This document shows positions 8,115-17,486 of a stretch of DNA of 64,000 nucleotides, one piece after another (the stretch's first letter is position 1; each line of letters starts with the position of its first letter). Both the position numbers and the translations under genes were made by a program. The notes below the pieces were generated by a model, which was not told where the DNA came from, did no database searches, and was given only the letters and a program-made list of their open reading frames with translations. Origin of the DNA: Sphingomonas phyllosphaerae (GTDB lineage Bacteria > Pseudomonadota > Alphaproteobacteria > Sphingomonadales > Sphingomonadaceae); the NCBI RefSeq assembly GCF_029623345.1, contig NZ_JAPYKH010000009.1, forward strand, positions 1 through 64,000, in the 5' to 3' direction.

Positions 8115-9449
8115 GTGAGCGGCGGCACGCTGCTGCTGCTGGAGGCCGCGGGCGCGGTCGCGCTGCTGATCCTGCTGATCGTGCGCGCGCGGCTCAGCCC
8201 GTTCGTCGCGCTGACCCTGGTGTCGCTCGCGCTCGCGCTGGTCGCGGGGATCGCGCCGGCCGATATCGTCAAAGGGTTCGAGGCGGGGGTCGGTAGCGCG
8301 CTCGGACATATCGCGCTGGTGGTCGGGCTCGGCACGATCCTCGGCAAGATGATGGTCGAGTCGGGCGGCGCCGACCGTGTCGCGCGCACCGTGATCGGCC
8401 TGTTCGGCGCGCGCCGCGCCGACTGGGCGGCGATGACGGTGGCGCTGATCGTCGGCCTGCCGGTATTTTTCGAGGTCGGCTTCGTGCTGCTGGTGCCGAT
8501 CGTGTTCGCGGTCGCGGGGCGGCTGCGCCAGCACCCGCTGCGGCTCGGCCTGCCGATGGCGGCGGGGCTGTCGGTGGTGCACGCGATGGTGCCGCCCCAC
8601 CCCGCGGCGATGCTGGCGACCCAGGCCTATGGTGCCGACGTCGGGCTGACCGTGCTGTTCGCGCTGATCGTCGGCGTGCCCACCGCCGCGGTCGCGGGGC
8701 CGCTCTACGCGCGGTGGGTGGTGCCGCGGCTCGCCCCCGCGGTCCCGCCCCCGCCCGCGGCGGAGGACGTGCCCGATCGCGCGCTGCCCGGCTTCGCGAT
8801 CACGGTGGCGACGCTGCTGCTGCCGGTCGCGCTGATGCTGCTCGGCAGCCTCGCGCCGTCGCTCGCCGCGCCGGGCACGCCGCTCGACCAGGTGCTGCGC
8901 TTCCTCGGCACGCCCGTGGTGGCGCTGCTCGCCACGGTGCTGGTGAGCTACTGGACGCTCGGCCTCGCGCGCGGGCTGAGCGGTGCGACGCTGCAGCGCT
9001 ACACCAACGAGTGCCTCGCGCCGACCGCGATGATCACATTGGTGGTGGGCGTCGGCGCGGGCTTCGGGCGCGTGCTGACCGACAGCGGCGCGTCCGGCGC
9101 GATCGTCGCGCTGGCGGCGCAGCTCCACGTCCCGGTGATCCTGCTCGCCTGGCTAATCGCGGCGCTGATGCGGGTCGCGACCGGCTCGGCGACGGTGGCG
9201 ATGGCGACCGCGGCGGGGATCGTCGCGCCGCTCGCCGCCGCCAACCCGGGGGTGCGGCCCGAGCTGCTCGTGCTCGCCACCGGCGCGGGATCGGTGGTGC
9301 TCAGCCACGTCAACGACGGCGGCTTCTGGCTGGTGAAGGAATATTTCGGGCTCAGCGTCGCCGACACGATCCGCAGCTGGACGGTGTGCGAGACGCTGAT
9401 CTCGGTGGTGGCGCTGGTGCTGACGCTGGGGCTGTCCGCGCTGGTGTGA
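8115..9449 (+). CDS. GntP-family permease
   Basis: The product is 444 residues with about 12-14 hydrophobic segments and the GntP pattern: VVGLGTILGKMMVESGGADRVA, GLPVFFEVGFVLLVPIVF, HAMVPPHPAAM, and GSVVLSHVNDGGFWLVKEYFG near the C-terminus. The family imports gluconate and related acids, and includes a D-serine transporter. The GTG start abuts the RidA stop, so the genes are translationally linked. The context (deacylase, RidA, divergent D-serine-dehydratase-like enzyme) makes a D-amino acid or its N-acyl form a more likely substrate than gluconate; that is inference. Confidence 0.88.
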   Translation: MSGGTLLLLEAAGAVALLILLIVRARLSPFVALTLVSLALALVAGIAPADIVKGFEAGVGSALGHIALVVGLGTILGKMMVESGGADRVARTVIGLFGARRADWAAMTVALIVGLPVFFEVGFVLLVPIVFAVAGRLRQHPLRLGLPMAAGLSVVHAMVPPHPAAMLATQAYGADVGLTVLFALIVGVPTAAVAGPLYARWVVPRLAPAVPPPPAAEDVPDRALPGFAITVATLLLPVALMLLGSLAPSLAAPGTPLDQVLRFLGTPVVALLATVLVSYWTLGLARGLSGATLQRYTNECLAPTAMITLVVGVGAGFGRVLTDSGASGAIVALAAQLHVPVILLAWLIAALMRVATGSATVAMATAAGIVAPLAAANPGVRPELLVLATGAGSVVLSHVNDGGFWLVKEYFGLSVADTIRSWTVCETLISVVALVLTLGLSALV

Positions 9450-9533
9450 GCGCGACAGTGCTCCTGCGGAGGTCAAGAGGAACGGAGAATATCCCTGCGG
9501 CCGCGGGCATGATGGACATCCAAAGGTCTCTTT

Positions 9534-9558
9534 GATCCTGCCCTTGCAGGGGCGGATC
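9534..9558. terminator. Possible bidirectional hairpin between convergent genes
   Basis: CCTGC-CCTT-GCAGG lies inside an outer GATC...GATC pair in the 150-base gap between the convergent permease and GH3 genes. No clear U-run follows on either strand, so termination is only suggested by position. Confidence 0.3.
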
Positions 9559-9599
9559 GGCTGAACGTCGACTGCGCTTAGCCTCCTATTCTCGCAGGC

Positions 9600-12173
9600 T
9601 CACTCCGGCAGGACGGTGCGCTCGCCCGTGATCGTCAGCTCGGTCCAGGCGCCGTCGGCGTCGCCGGGCTGGCCCCCGCCCACGAACAGCCGATAGGCGC
9701 CGGGTACGATCGCGCGCGTGCCGTCGCGCGCCACCAGGCTGAGCGAGCGCGGGTCGATCGTCAGCCGCACCTCGCGCGTCTCCCCCGGCGCGAGCGACGC
9801 GCGCGCGAAGCCGACGAGCTGGCGCTGCAGCACCGGCACGGTCCGCCCCTGCGGCTGCGGCGCGACCGGGGCGAGATAGGCCTGCACCACCGCGTCGCCG
9901 GCGCGCGCGCCGGTGTTGCTCACGCGCACCGCGGCGCTGAGCCCGGCGCCGGCCGCGACCGTCACCGCCGCGGGCGAGGCGGCGGCATAGGCGAAGCGTG
10001 TATAGCTCAGCCCATGGCCGAACGGGTACAGGGGCGTGCCGGTGAAGAAGCGGTAGGTCCGCTCCTTCATGCTGTAGTCGATGTACGCCGGCATATCGCG
10101 CGTGGCGGCGTAGAAGGTCACCGGCAGCCGGCCACTGGGGCTGATGTCGCCGGCGAGCAGCCGCGCGATCGCGGGGCCGCCGGCCTGGCCGGGGTACCAG
10201 GCCGCGACCGCGGCGTCGGCGGTCGCCTTGGTCCAGGGGTCGGCGATGGCGGCGCCGGTCATCTGCACCACCACCAGCGGCTTGCCCGTCGCCGCCAGCG
10301 CGGCGAGCAGCGCGCGCTGCGGCTCGGGCAGCTCGATCTTGGTGCGATCGCCCCCGACGAAGCCGGGCACGTCGAGCCGCAGCGCCTCGCCCTCCAGCGT
10401 CGGCGACAGGCCGGCGAAGGCGACCACCACGTCGGCATCGCGCGCCGCGGCGACCGCCTCAGCCAGCTGCGCCGCGGCGGGCGCGACCCAGCGCAGCCCG
10501 ATCCCGCCGTCGGCGCTGACATGGTCGAGCTCGACACGCAGCGCGCGCGGGCGCGCGTCGGCGAAGGTGACCTGCGCCTCCACCCCCTCGTCGCTGCCGC
10601 GATCGGCGATCACGGGCGTGCCGTCGAGCCACAGCCGCACCGGGTCGTGGCCGTCGCAGTCGAAGCAGCGCGGCACTTCCAGCCGCAGCGTGTAGCTGCC
10701 GGGCGCGGGCGGGGTCAGCTGCCCGGTCCAGCGCACCGCGTAGCGGCGGTCCTCGAGCCCGCGCGCGGGCGGCGCGCGGTCCCAGTCGAAGTCGATGACG
10801 CGGTCCTGGCGCGTGAGCAGCGGGCGACCGCCGGTGATCGTGCCGCGGAAATACTCGCCGCGCAGGCCGGGCCGGCCGTCGGCGGAGAGCGCCGTCTCGG
10901 GCACCGGCACCGCGACCTCTTCGGCGAGCACGCTGCCCTGCGCGTAGCGGACGCGCGCGGCGCCGAAGCGCGCGCGGATGCCCTCCAGCGGCGTCATCGG
11001 CGCCGCCGCGGTGCCGTGGTAGTTCGCCTCGAGCACGTCGAGCGAGTCGGCGTTGGCGCCGATCACCGCCAGCCGCGTGCCCGCCGCGAGCGGCAGCCGG
11101 TCCTTGTTGGTCAGCAGCACCAGCGACTTCTCCGCCGCCTCCAGCGCGAGCGCGCGGTGCGCCGGGGTGTCGACCTCGTCGGAGCGGATACGGTCCCACC
11201 GGCTGCGCCGCCCGAAGGCGATGCCGAGCGCGGCGCGCGAGCCGAGCACGCGGCGCAGCGCGGTGTCGACCTCGGCCTCGCTCACCAGCCCCTGCCGCAC
11301 CGCCGCGGGCAGCGCGTCGTAGCTCGGCCCGCAGTCGAGGTCGGTGCCCGCGCGCAGCGCCGCCGCGGCGGCCGAGGGCAGGTCGAGCCGGTAATTGTGG
11401 AAGCTCTCGATATAACCGATCGCGTCGCAGTCGGAGACGATCATGCCGCCGAAGCGCCAGCGCGCGCGCACGCGCTCGTTGAGCAGCGCCGACGAGGCGC
11501 AGGCGGGCACGCCGTGCAGTGCGTTATAGGCGCACATCGTCGACAGCGCGCCGCCCTCGGTCAGCGCGAGGCGGAAGGCGGGCGTGTAGGTCTCCGCCAG
11601 GTCGCGCGGCGAGACGTCGACGTCGAAGGCGTTGCGGCCCGCCTCGGGGCCGGAATGAACCGCGAGATGCTTCGGCGTCGCGATCGCCTTGGGGAAGGCT
11701 GGGTCGGGCCCCTGCACGCCCCGGACGAAGGCGACGCCGAGTTTGCCGGTGAGATACGGGTCCTCGCCGTAGGTCTCCTGCCCCCGGCCCCAGCGCGGGT
11801 CGCGGAAGATGTTGATGTTGGGCGACCACAGGTGGAGCCCGGCGAAGCGCGGCCGCGCCGTGCCGCGGGGCAGCGCGTTGTACTTGGCGCGCGCCTCGGT
11901 CGAGACCACGTCGCCGACGCGGCGCAGCAGGTCGACGTCCCAGCTCGCCGCCAGCCCGATCGCCTGGGGGAAGACGGTGGCGACGCCGTTGCGCGCGAGG
12001 CCGTGGAGCCCCTCGCTCCAATAATCATAGGCGGGCAGCTCCGCCGCGGGCAGCGCAGGCGCGGCGTTGCCGAGCTGCGCGGCCTTCTCCTCCAGCGCCA
12101 TCGCCGCGATGGCGCGTTCGATCGCGGGCGCGGCGGTATCGGCCTGCGCCGCGATCAGCAGGAGAGAGAGCAT
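9600..12173 (-). CDS. Glycoside hydrolase family 3 beta-glycosidase with PA14 insert
   Basis: The product is 857 residues. After a short signal-like start (MLSLLLIAAQA) comes the GH3 barrel with RDPRWGRGQETYGEDP and the nucleophile region MIVSDCDAIG (aspartate near 245). The second GH3 domain is split by a PA14-like domain (about 437-560, GLRGEYFRGTITGG...), and a fibronectin-III-like domain ends the protein. The early motif YDYWSEGLHG is typical of the beta-xylosidase/arabinosidase branch. It hydrolyses terminal beta-linked sugars from oligosaccharides, probably in the periplasm. It follows a TonB receptor on the same strand, which may import the sugars. Confidence 0.88.
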   Translation of the reverse strand: MLSLLLIAAQADTAAPAIERAIAAMALEEKAAQLGNAAPALPAAELPAYDYWSEGLHGLARNGVATVFPQAIGLAASWDVDLLRRVGDVVSTEARAKYNALPRGTARPRFAGLHLWSPNINIFRDPRWGRGQETYGEDPYLTGKLGVAFVRGVQGPDPAFPKAIATPKHLAVHSGPEAGRNAFDVDVSPRDLAETYTPAFRLALTEGGALSTMCAYNALHGVPACASSALLNERVRARWRFGGMIVSDCDAIGYIESFHNYRLDLPSAAAAALRAGTDLDCGPSYDALPAAVRQGLVSEAEVDTALRRVLGSRAALGIAFGRRSRWDRIRSDEVDTPAHRALALEAAEKSLVLLTNKDRLPLAAGTRLAVIGANADSLDVLEANYHGTAAAPMTPLEGIRARFGAARVRYAQGSVLAEEVAVPVPETALSADGRPGLRGEYFRGTITGGRPLLTRQDRVIDFDWDRAPPARGLEDRRYAVRWTGQLTPPAPGSYTLRLEVPRCFDCDGHDPVRLWLDGTPVIADRGSDEGVEAQVTFADARPRALRVELDHVSADGGIGLRWVAPAAAQLAEAVAAARDADVVVAFAGLSPTLEGEALRLDVPGFVGGDRTKIELPEPQRALLAALAATGKPLVVVQMTGAAIADPWTKATADAAVAAWYPGQAGGPAIARLLAGDISPSGRLPVTFYAATRDMPAYIDYSMKERTYRFFTGTPLYPFGHGLSYTRFAYAAASPAAVTVAAGAGLSAAVRVSNTGARAGDAVVQAYLAPVAPQPQGRTVPVLQRQLVGFARASLAPGETREVRLTIDPRSLSLVARDGTRAIVPGAYRLFVGGGQPGDADGAWTELTITGERTVLPE

Positions 12174-12204
12174 GGCGGAATTCCGGTGTAAGGAGCGAGG
12201 AAAC

Positions 12205-12229
12205 GATCCTCCCCGTGCCGGGGAGGATC
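12205..12229. repeat. GC-rich hairpin repeat, copy 2
   Basis: Arms GATCCTCCCCG (12205-12215) and CGGGGAGGATC (12219-12229) pair perfectly over 11 bases around the loop TGC. It lies between the TonB receptor stop and the GH3 start on the same strand and could terminate or attenuate transcription from the receptor gene. The core matches the repeat at 7666. Confidence 0.65.
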
Positions 12230-12241
12230 GCTAGCTCGCCA

Positions 12242-15200
12242 TCAGAAGTTCGCCCTCAGCCCGAGGCGGAAGGCGCGGCCGACCACGTCGTACAGCGTCG
12301 GCGTGGTGATGTTGCCGGGCACCGTCTCGCCGTCGCGGTTGAAGACGTTGTCGACCTTGGCATAGGCCTGGAACGCCGGGGTGAAGCGGTACGACGCCGC
12401 GAGGTCGACGTAGAGCGCTCCCGGCACGCGGTTATAGTCGTAGGTCGGGTGGTTGACGGTCGAGACCGGGCAGTTGGTCTGGCAGACGATGTTCTCGTTG
12501 GAGAACACGCCTGCGCTGAACCAACGCTCCTGCACCGTGAAGCTGACCGTGTCGGTGCTCCAGTCCTGCGACGCCAGCACCTTCCAGTGCGGCACCGCGG
12601 TGGCCTCGATGTTGGTGCCGGCGAGCTGGCGCGGGATCGTGCCGGGCAGGCCGGTGTCCTGCACGAAGTTGATCGTGTGCGTCGCCAGCCCGCGCAGGCT
12701 GAGCCGGCCCGGCAGTCCGATGCCGTCGAGCTTGGTGGTGTAGCTCGCCTCGATGTCGAGCCCGTCGGTGAAGATCGACGCGAAGTTGAACGGCTGCACC
12801 GTGACGTAGGCCGAGTCGAGATTGCTCAGGTCGAACGAGCCGCAGGTGAACTGCACCCCGCCGTAGCACAGGTTGATCTGCGTCTGCGCGTCCAGCGCCG
12901 AGATGGCGTCGTCGATCTTGATGCGGAAATAGTCGACCGACAGGCTGAAGCCCGGCAGCCAGCTGGCGCGCGACAGCACGAAGCCGACCTCGGTGTTGCG
13001 CGCGATCTCCGGGGTGAGCGCGCGGTTGCCGGTGGTGGTCTGCAGCACCGTGATCGAGCGGTTGCCGTTGAACGGGTCGATCGTGCCGGTGCGGTTGCTC
13101 GTCACCGGCGCGGCGAACAGCTCGGACAGGTTGGGCGCGCGGATGTCGCGCGAGGTCACGCCGCGCAGGCGGAAGCCGTCGAGCGGCGTGTCCCAGGTGC
13201 CGCCGACCTTCCAGGTGTAGACCGTGCCCGAGGTGCTGTAGTTGGTCGCGCGCCCGGCGACGTTGAGGTTGGCGCGGCCGATCGACTCGCTGTCGAACAG
13301 CGGCGCGTTGAGCTCGAGGTAGGATTCGAGCACGTCATAGCCGCCGCTGCCGTTGCGGTAATTGCCGGCATACCAGTTGCCGCCCTGCGGGTTGAGCAGC
13401 GGATCGGCAGGATAATCGTCGGTGAAGCCGTTCCCGGTCAGCACGCCGTTGCCGTAGGGGTCGGCGGTGACGCGGTAGAATTCGTGGCGGAATTCCGCGC
13501 CGAACGCGACCGCGAGCGGTCCCGCCGGCAGCGCGACGGGCTCGCCGCTGACCGAGAAGCTGGCGACGTCCTGGGTCTGGCGGGTGTGCTGGTACGGGCC
13601 GTTCTGCGGCTCGATGTAATAGCGCGTCGCGTCGGTCGGCGCCTGGCCGCCGAAGACGTTGAGCGGGGAACAGCCGCTCGCCACCGCGACCGGGTCGGCG
13701 CAGGTGATTACGCCGTTGGCGCCGCGCACCGCCTGGATCGCGGCGCGGTAGCGCGGCATCAGCGGGATGTTGTTGACGTTGATGTCGGTGATGCCGGTGC
13801 CGTGCTCGTAATAGGCATCGTAGCGCCAGTCGGTGCCGAACGCCGCGACCTTGCCCTTGGCACCGACCACGCCGCGATACTGGTGCCGCCGCGTGTTGAC
13901 GTCGATGAAGTCGAACATCGGGTTGACCGTGCCGAAGCGGAAGCTGGTGATGCCGTTGGCCGCGCAGGCCGACTGGATCGCCGCCGGCACGAACGGGTTG
14001 GCGCACTGAATCGTGAGATTGTCCTGTGCCGAGCCGGGGTTGGGCGTGTTGCTCGTGTCGACGCGCGCGACGTTGAGCGTGGCGTAGATCTCGTTGTCGG
14101 GATCGACGTCGAAGCCGATCCGGCCATAGGAGTTGAGCCGCGTGATCTCGGACTTGAAGCTGTTGCCGTTGGTCACGCTGCCGCTGAGATCGCCGCCGAT
14201 GCACGAGCCCGGCAGACAGCCGGTGCCGTAGCGGAACGGCACCGGATTGCCGTTGACGTCGAAGGCGGTGCCCGCGAGCGGACCCGCGTTGATCAGGCCG
14301 TAGCGCCCGAACAAGGTCGACTGGACGTGATCGCGCACGAGATACTGCGGCAGCCCGTCGGTGGTGATCCCGCGGTTCTGCACGCCGCGCGCGGTGAGCC
14401 AGGTGCGGCCGTTGGGCCCGTCGCCGTTGGGATCGTTGCCGACGCCGAAGCCGGCCGAGCGGATGCCGTCCTCGTGGCTGTACTCGCCGCTGAGGATCAG
14501 GTGGAGCCGGTCGCCCGCGAGCGACTTGCCCGCGGCCGCCTGCACGGTCCAGTTGGCGTCGTCGCCATAGGTGCTGATGCCGCCCATGATGTTGGCGCGG
14601 AAGCCGGTGAAGCGCGTGTTGGTGACGAAATTGACCACGCCGCCGACCGCGTCCGAGCCGTAGGAGGCCGAGGCACCGCCGGTGACGACGTCGACGCGCT
14701 CGATCAACAGCTGCGGGAACAGGCTGACGTCGGCGACGCCGGTGACGTTGGCGCCGACGACGCGCTGGCCGTCGATCAGCGTCAGCGTGCGGATCGGCTG
14801 GAGCCCGCGCAGGCTTAGCGTGCTGAGCCCCTGCACGCCGGTGGAGGTGCCGTTGGCGCCCACCGTCGCACCGGTCGAGCCCTGCAGCGCGGGCAGCTGC
14901 GCCACCGTGGTGAAGACGTTGGGCTGGGCGTTCTTGGTGATCGCCTCGTAGCTCAGCACCTGGGTCGGCGTCGGCGCGGTGAAGCCGCCCGAGACGATGC
15001 GCGAGCCAGTGACGACGACGTCGCGCGCGGGCTCCTCCGCCTGGCCTTCAGCCGGCACGTTGGCGGCGGTGGTGCTGCCGGTCGCGCCGTCGGTGGGCTG
15101 GTCGGTGGTGACGCCGGGAGCCACCTGGGGCTCGCTCGCCGACACCTGCCGCGCGGTCGCGCTCGCCGGCGCGCTCACCGGCGCGAACATCGCCGCGACC

Positions 15201-15502
15201 GGGCCGAGCACGACATAGGTCTGCGGCCCGCTGCGCTGCGCGCGCAGCCCGGTGCCCTCGAGCAGCCGCGTCAGCGCGGTGTCGACGCTCATCGCGCCGC
15301 GCACCGCGTTGGTGCGCTTGCCGCGGCTGAACGACCGCGCCGCGACGATCTGCACCCCCGCCTGGCGGCCGAGCGCGGTGATCGCGCTCTCGGCCGGCTG
15401 CGCGGGTATGTCGAACTGCTTGGCCTGCGCGATCGCCGGCTGCGCGGCCGCCACCACCGCCGCGCCCGTCGCGAGCCACAGATGCCGCCTCATTCCCCCC
15501 AT
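12242..15502 (-). CDS. TonB-dependent receptor with STN signalling domain
   Basis: The product is 1086 residues from ATG 15502, which has GAGGAG seven bases upstream; a second ATG at 15493 is possible. A signal peptide ends near AIAQA. An STN domain follows (about 27-95: FDIPAQPAESAITALGRQAG...), then a low-complexity linker, a plug domain starting near VVVTGSRIVSGG and containing RGLQPIRTLTLIDGQRV, and a long barrel ending in the outer-membrane signature RAFRLGLRANF. STN domains contact FecR-type anti-sigma factors, and fecR- and fecI-like genes lie just upstream on the same strand. The ligand is unknown; the downstream GH3 enzyme suggests a carbohydrate and the FecIR type suggests an iron complex. 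Confidence 0.9.
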   Translation of the reverse strand: MGGMRRHLWLATGAAVVAAAQPAIAQAKQFDIPAQPAESAITALGRQAGVQIVAARSFSRGKRTNAVRGAMSVDTALTRLLEGTGLRAQRSGPQTYVVLGPVAAMFAPVSAPASATARQVSASEPQVAPGVTTDQPTDGATGSTTAANVPAEGQAEEPARDVVVTGSRIVSGGFTAPTPTQVLSYEAITKNAQPNVFTTVAQLPALQGSTGATVGANGTSTGVQGLSTLSLRGLQPIRTLTLIDGQRVVGANVTGVADVSLFPQLLIERVDVVTGGASASYGSDAVGGVVNFVTNTRFTGFRANIMGGISTYGDDANWTVQAAAGKSLAGDRLHLILSGEYSHEDGIRSAGFGVGNDPNGDGPNGRTWLTARGVQNRGITTDGLPQYLVRDHVQSTLFGRYGLINAGPLAGTAFDVNGNPVPFRYGTGCLPGSCIGGDLSGSVTNGNSFKSEITRLNSYGRIGFDVDPDNEIYATLNVARVDTSNTPNPGSAQDNLTIQCANPFVPAAIQSACAANGITSFRFGTVNPMFDFIDVNTRRHQYRGVVGAKGKVAAFGTDWRYDAYYEHGTGITDINVNNIPLMPRYRAAIQAVRGANGVITCADPVAVASGCSPLNVFGGQAPTDATRYYIEPQNGPYQHTRQTQDVASFSVSGEPVALPAGPLAVAFGAEFRHEFYRVTADPYGNGVLTGNGFTDDYPADPLLNPQGGNWYAGNYRNGSGGYDVLESYLELNAPLFDSESIGRANLNVAGRATNYSTSGTVYTWKVGGTWDTPLDGFRLRGVTSRDIRAPNLSELFAAPVTSNRTGTIDPFNGNRSITVLQTTTGNRALTPEIARNTEVGFVLSRASWLPGFSLSVDYFRIKIDDAISALDAQTQINLCYGGVQFTCGSFDLSNLDSAYVTVQPFNFASIFTDGLDIEASYTTKLDGIGLPGRLSLRGLATHTINFVQDTGLPGTIPRQLAGTNIEATAVPHWKVLASQDWSTDTVSFTVQERWFSAGVFSNENIVCQTNCPVSTVNHPTYDYNRVPGALYVDLAASYRFTPAFQAYAKVDNVFNRDGETVPGNITTPTLYDVVGRAFRLGLRANF

Positions 15503-15513
15503 CAATCCACTCC

Positions 15514-16536
15514 TCACGGTCTCGTTGCTTTCCCGTGCTGGTGGAGAGACGTCGGCGAGGAACTTCCTTCCACGTCGGCTACATTTTCCGCGTGGCCGAT
15601 GCGGATCGCCGCGGCGTCCAAGGTATCGAGCGGCACCCCGAAGCTGTCGTGCAGCGCCTTCGCGAAGCCCTCCGGGTCGTCGGTGCGGAAGATGCCGTCG
15701 ATCTGCTCGCCGGCGAGCCGCGGGTCGGCGAGAACGAGCTTGCGGCGGTTGTAGCGGTTGAATTCGTCGACCGCGTGCGCGACCGTCTGGCCGCTTAGGT
15801 CGATCGCGCCCGAGCGCCACGCCAGCGCGCGGTCGACCGCCGAGGGCGGCCCGTCGCTGATCCGCACCGCCGCATTGTCGCCGAAGAAGGCGCTCTGGCC
15901 CGCCACCAGGCTGGTGCGATAGCCGTCCGCCTGCGCCGCCCAGACCTGCACCACGCCCTCGGTGACGATGATGTCCGCGCCGCCGTCGCGGCGTCGCACC
16001 GAGAAAGCGGTGCCGATCGCCTGCACCACCACCTGCCCTGCCTCGACCACGAACGGCCGCGCCGGATCCTTGGCGACGCGGAACCACGCCTCGCCGCTGG
16101 CGATGCGGACCTCGCGCCGGCGGCTCGCCAGCGTCACTTCGAGCTGGGTGTCGCTGTTGATCGTCGCGGTCGAGCCGTCGGCGAGCGGGACGCGGCGGAT
16201 CTCGCCGATCTCAGTGCGGTAGGTCGTGCCCCCCGCGAGCCACAGGACGCCGCCGGCGAACGAGGCGGCGAGCGTGGCCCCCGCCGCCACGAACAGCCCG
16301 CGTCGTCGCACCGCCGCGCGCGCGCGCGGCGCGGGTCGGTCGAGCGCGACCCAGCAGGCCTGGGCGTGGAGCAGCGCGCCGCGGCGGCGCGGGTCGGCCG
16401 CCATCCACTGCTCGAGCAGCACCTCGTCCGCGGCCGACCAGCCATCGGCGTCGAGCCGCGCGACCCAGGCCGCCGCCTCGTCCGCGATCTCGCCCGCGCT
16501 CTGCTTGTTCCCCGCACCTGTCACCGGCCCCGTCAT
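15514..16536 (-). CDS. FecR-family anti-sigma / transmembrane signal protein
   Basis: The product is 340 residues. The N-terminal cytoplasmic domain (about 15-70) has AAAWVARLDADGWSAADEVLLEQWMAADPRRRGAL, the DUF4880 pattern. One membrane segment follows (GLFVAAGATLAASFAGGVLWLAG, about 103-125), then the FecR domain with IRRVPLADGSTATINSDTQLEV and GEAWFRVAKDPARPFVVEAG. It senses the loaded receptor through its STN domain and controls the sigma factor. Its ATG overlaps the sigma factor stop (ATGA), so translation is coupled. Confidence 0.92.
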   Translation of the reverse strand: MTGPVTGAGNKQSAGEIADEAAAWVARLDADGWSAADEVLLEQWMAADPRRRGALLHAQACWVALDRPAPRARAAVRRRGLFVAAGATLAASFAGGVLWLAGGTTYRTEIGEIRRVPLADGSTATINSDTQLEVTLASRRREVRIASGEAWFRVAKDPARPFVVEAGQVVVQAIGTAFSVRRRDGGADIIVTEGVVQVWAAQADGYRTSLVAGQSAFFGDNAAVRISDGPPSAVDRALAWRSGAIDLSGQTVAHAVDEFNRYNRRKLVLADPRLAGEQIDGIFRTDDPEGFAKALHDSFGVPLDTLDAAAIRIGHAENVADVEGSSSPTSLHQHGKATRP

Positions 16537-17132
16537 TGCCGACGCCCTCCGCGCTGCTCGTGCTGGCTCATCAGATCGTCCGCGTCCTGCTCGGCGCGGC
16601 TCCACGCCTGGCGCAGGAACCGCACGCCGAGCCAGACCTGCTTCTCGACCGCTTTCTCGGTGGTGCCGAGATGCTCGGCGATCTGGCGCTGCGACCAGCC
16701 CTCGATCTTGCGCAGCTGGACGATGCGGCGGCAGCGTTCGGGCAGGAGCGCGATCAGGTCGAGCGCCTTGCCATAGGCCAGCCGCCCCGCGGCGAGCTGC
16801 TCGGGTGAAGGGCGGTCGTCGTGATAGGCGTCGATCTCGGCGATCGTCTCGAGCGGCACGATGCGCTGGCGCTTGAGCCGCCGCACCAAGAGGTTGCGCA
16901 CGATCGAGAAAAAATAGGCATAAGGGCTGTCGATGTGATCGACCGCCTCCAGCATGGCGAGCCGGCAATAGGCCTCCTGGATCAGCTCGTCGGCGTCCTC
17001 GGGCGCGGTGCCGGAGCGCCGCAGCCAGGTGCGGACGCGATGTTCGTGTGGCAGGATCTCGCGCGCGACCCAGACGGCGGTCTGGCGCCTGCGCGCGGCG
17101 TCGATCACGCCTCCTGCCGTCCCGCCCGCCAT
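16533..17132 (-). CDS. FecI-like ECF RNA polymerase sigma factor
   Basis: The product is 199 residues from ATG 17132, preceded by AAGGA. Region 2 is seen as DADELIQEAYCRLAMLEAVDHIDSPYAYFFSIVRN, and region 4 as LLPERCRRIVQLRKIEGWSQRQIAEHLGTTEKAVEKQ. It would direct transcription of the receptor gene, and probably its own operon, when FecR signals. It is the first gene of sigma-fecR-receptor on the minus strand and is divergent from the ferritin-like gene pair. Confidence 0.92.
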   Translation of the reverse strand: MAGGTAGGVIDAARRRQTAVWVAREILPHEHRVRTWLRRSGTAPEDADELIQEAYCRLAMLEAVDHIDSPYAYFFSIVRNLLVRRLKRQRIVPLETIAEIDAYHDDRPSPEQLAAGRLAYGKALDLIALLPERCRRIVQLRKIEGWSQRQIAEHLGTTEKAVEKQVWLGVRFLRQAWSRAEQDADDLMSQHEQRGGRRQ

Positions 17133-17486
17133 CTCGTCCTTTCCGGTTCCTTGCTGGTGCCGCTGACGGTTGAGAGCCTTGGCGCGGCGATTTCCTTCCC
17201 TGCCGGCACATGTGCGTGCGTCGGTCGATGCTCGCCGGCGGGTGGGACGCGCTACCATCGTCGCGCATCGGTCGCCATGATCATGCTGGACGGGCCTCGA
17301 GCTTTGGCAGAAGCGGCGTTGGAACATCCTCGCTGCAGCGGCACTCGCCGCGAAGGAAAAGGTTCCGGCGCGCCGAAATATAAACATTCGTGTCCTAAGA
17401 CATCCCGGACGATCCGAGCGCCGTAACTCTCGTCGCTCACGCGTGGGGACATGGCCTCCTCCTGCGAGCAGAGGGAGATGCCACTC
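17133..17486. other. Divergent intergenic region upstream of sigma factor and ferritin-like genes
   Basis: The 354-base gap contains no credible gene. At 17366-17375 there is a perfect palindrome CGGCGCGCCG followed directly by an AT-rich stretch (AAATATAAACATT, about 17376-17388). This is the most promoter-like spot for the rightward ferritin-like gene, but no matching -35 is seen. GAGGGAG at 17471-17477 is the ribosome site for the start at 17487. Confidence 0.45.

Noticed and set aside
10014..14818. Very long rightward open frames (725 and 867 codons) opposite the GH3 and TonB receptor genes
   Set aside because: Their products are Arg/Gly/Ala-rich without any family motif, while the opposite strand encodes clear GH3 and receptor proteins. 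They are GC-bias shadows.
15503..16087. Extended N-terminus of the TonB receptor frame
   Set aside because: This part is antisense-frame sequence of fecR. The signal peptide and GAGGAG site place the start at 15502.
17318..17345. GGAAC as a possible EcfG general-stress promoter upstream of the ferritin-like genes
   Set aside because: The expected CGTT-type -10 element is not found 16-17 bases downstream.
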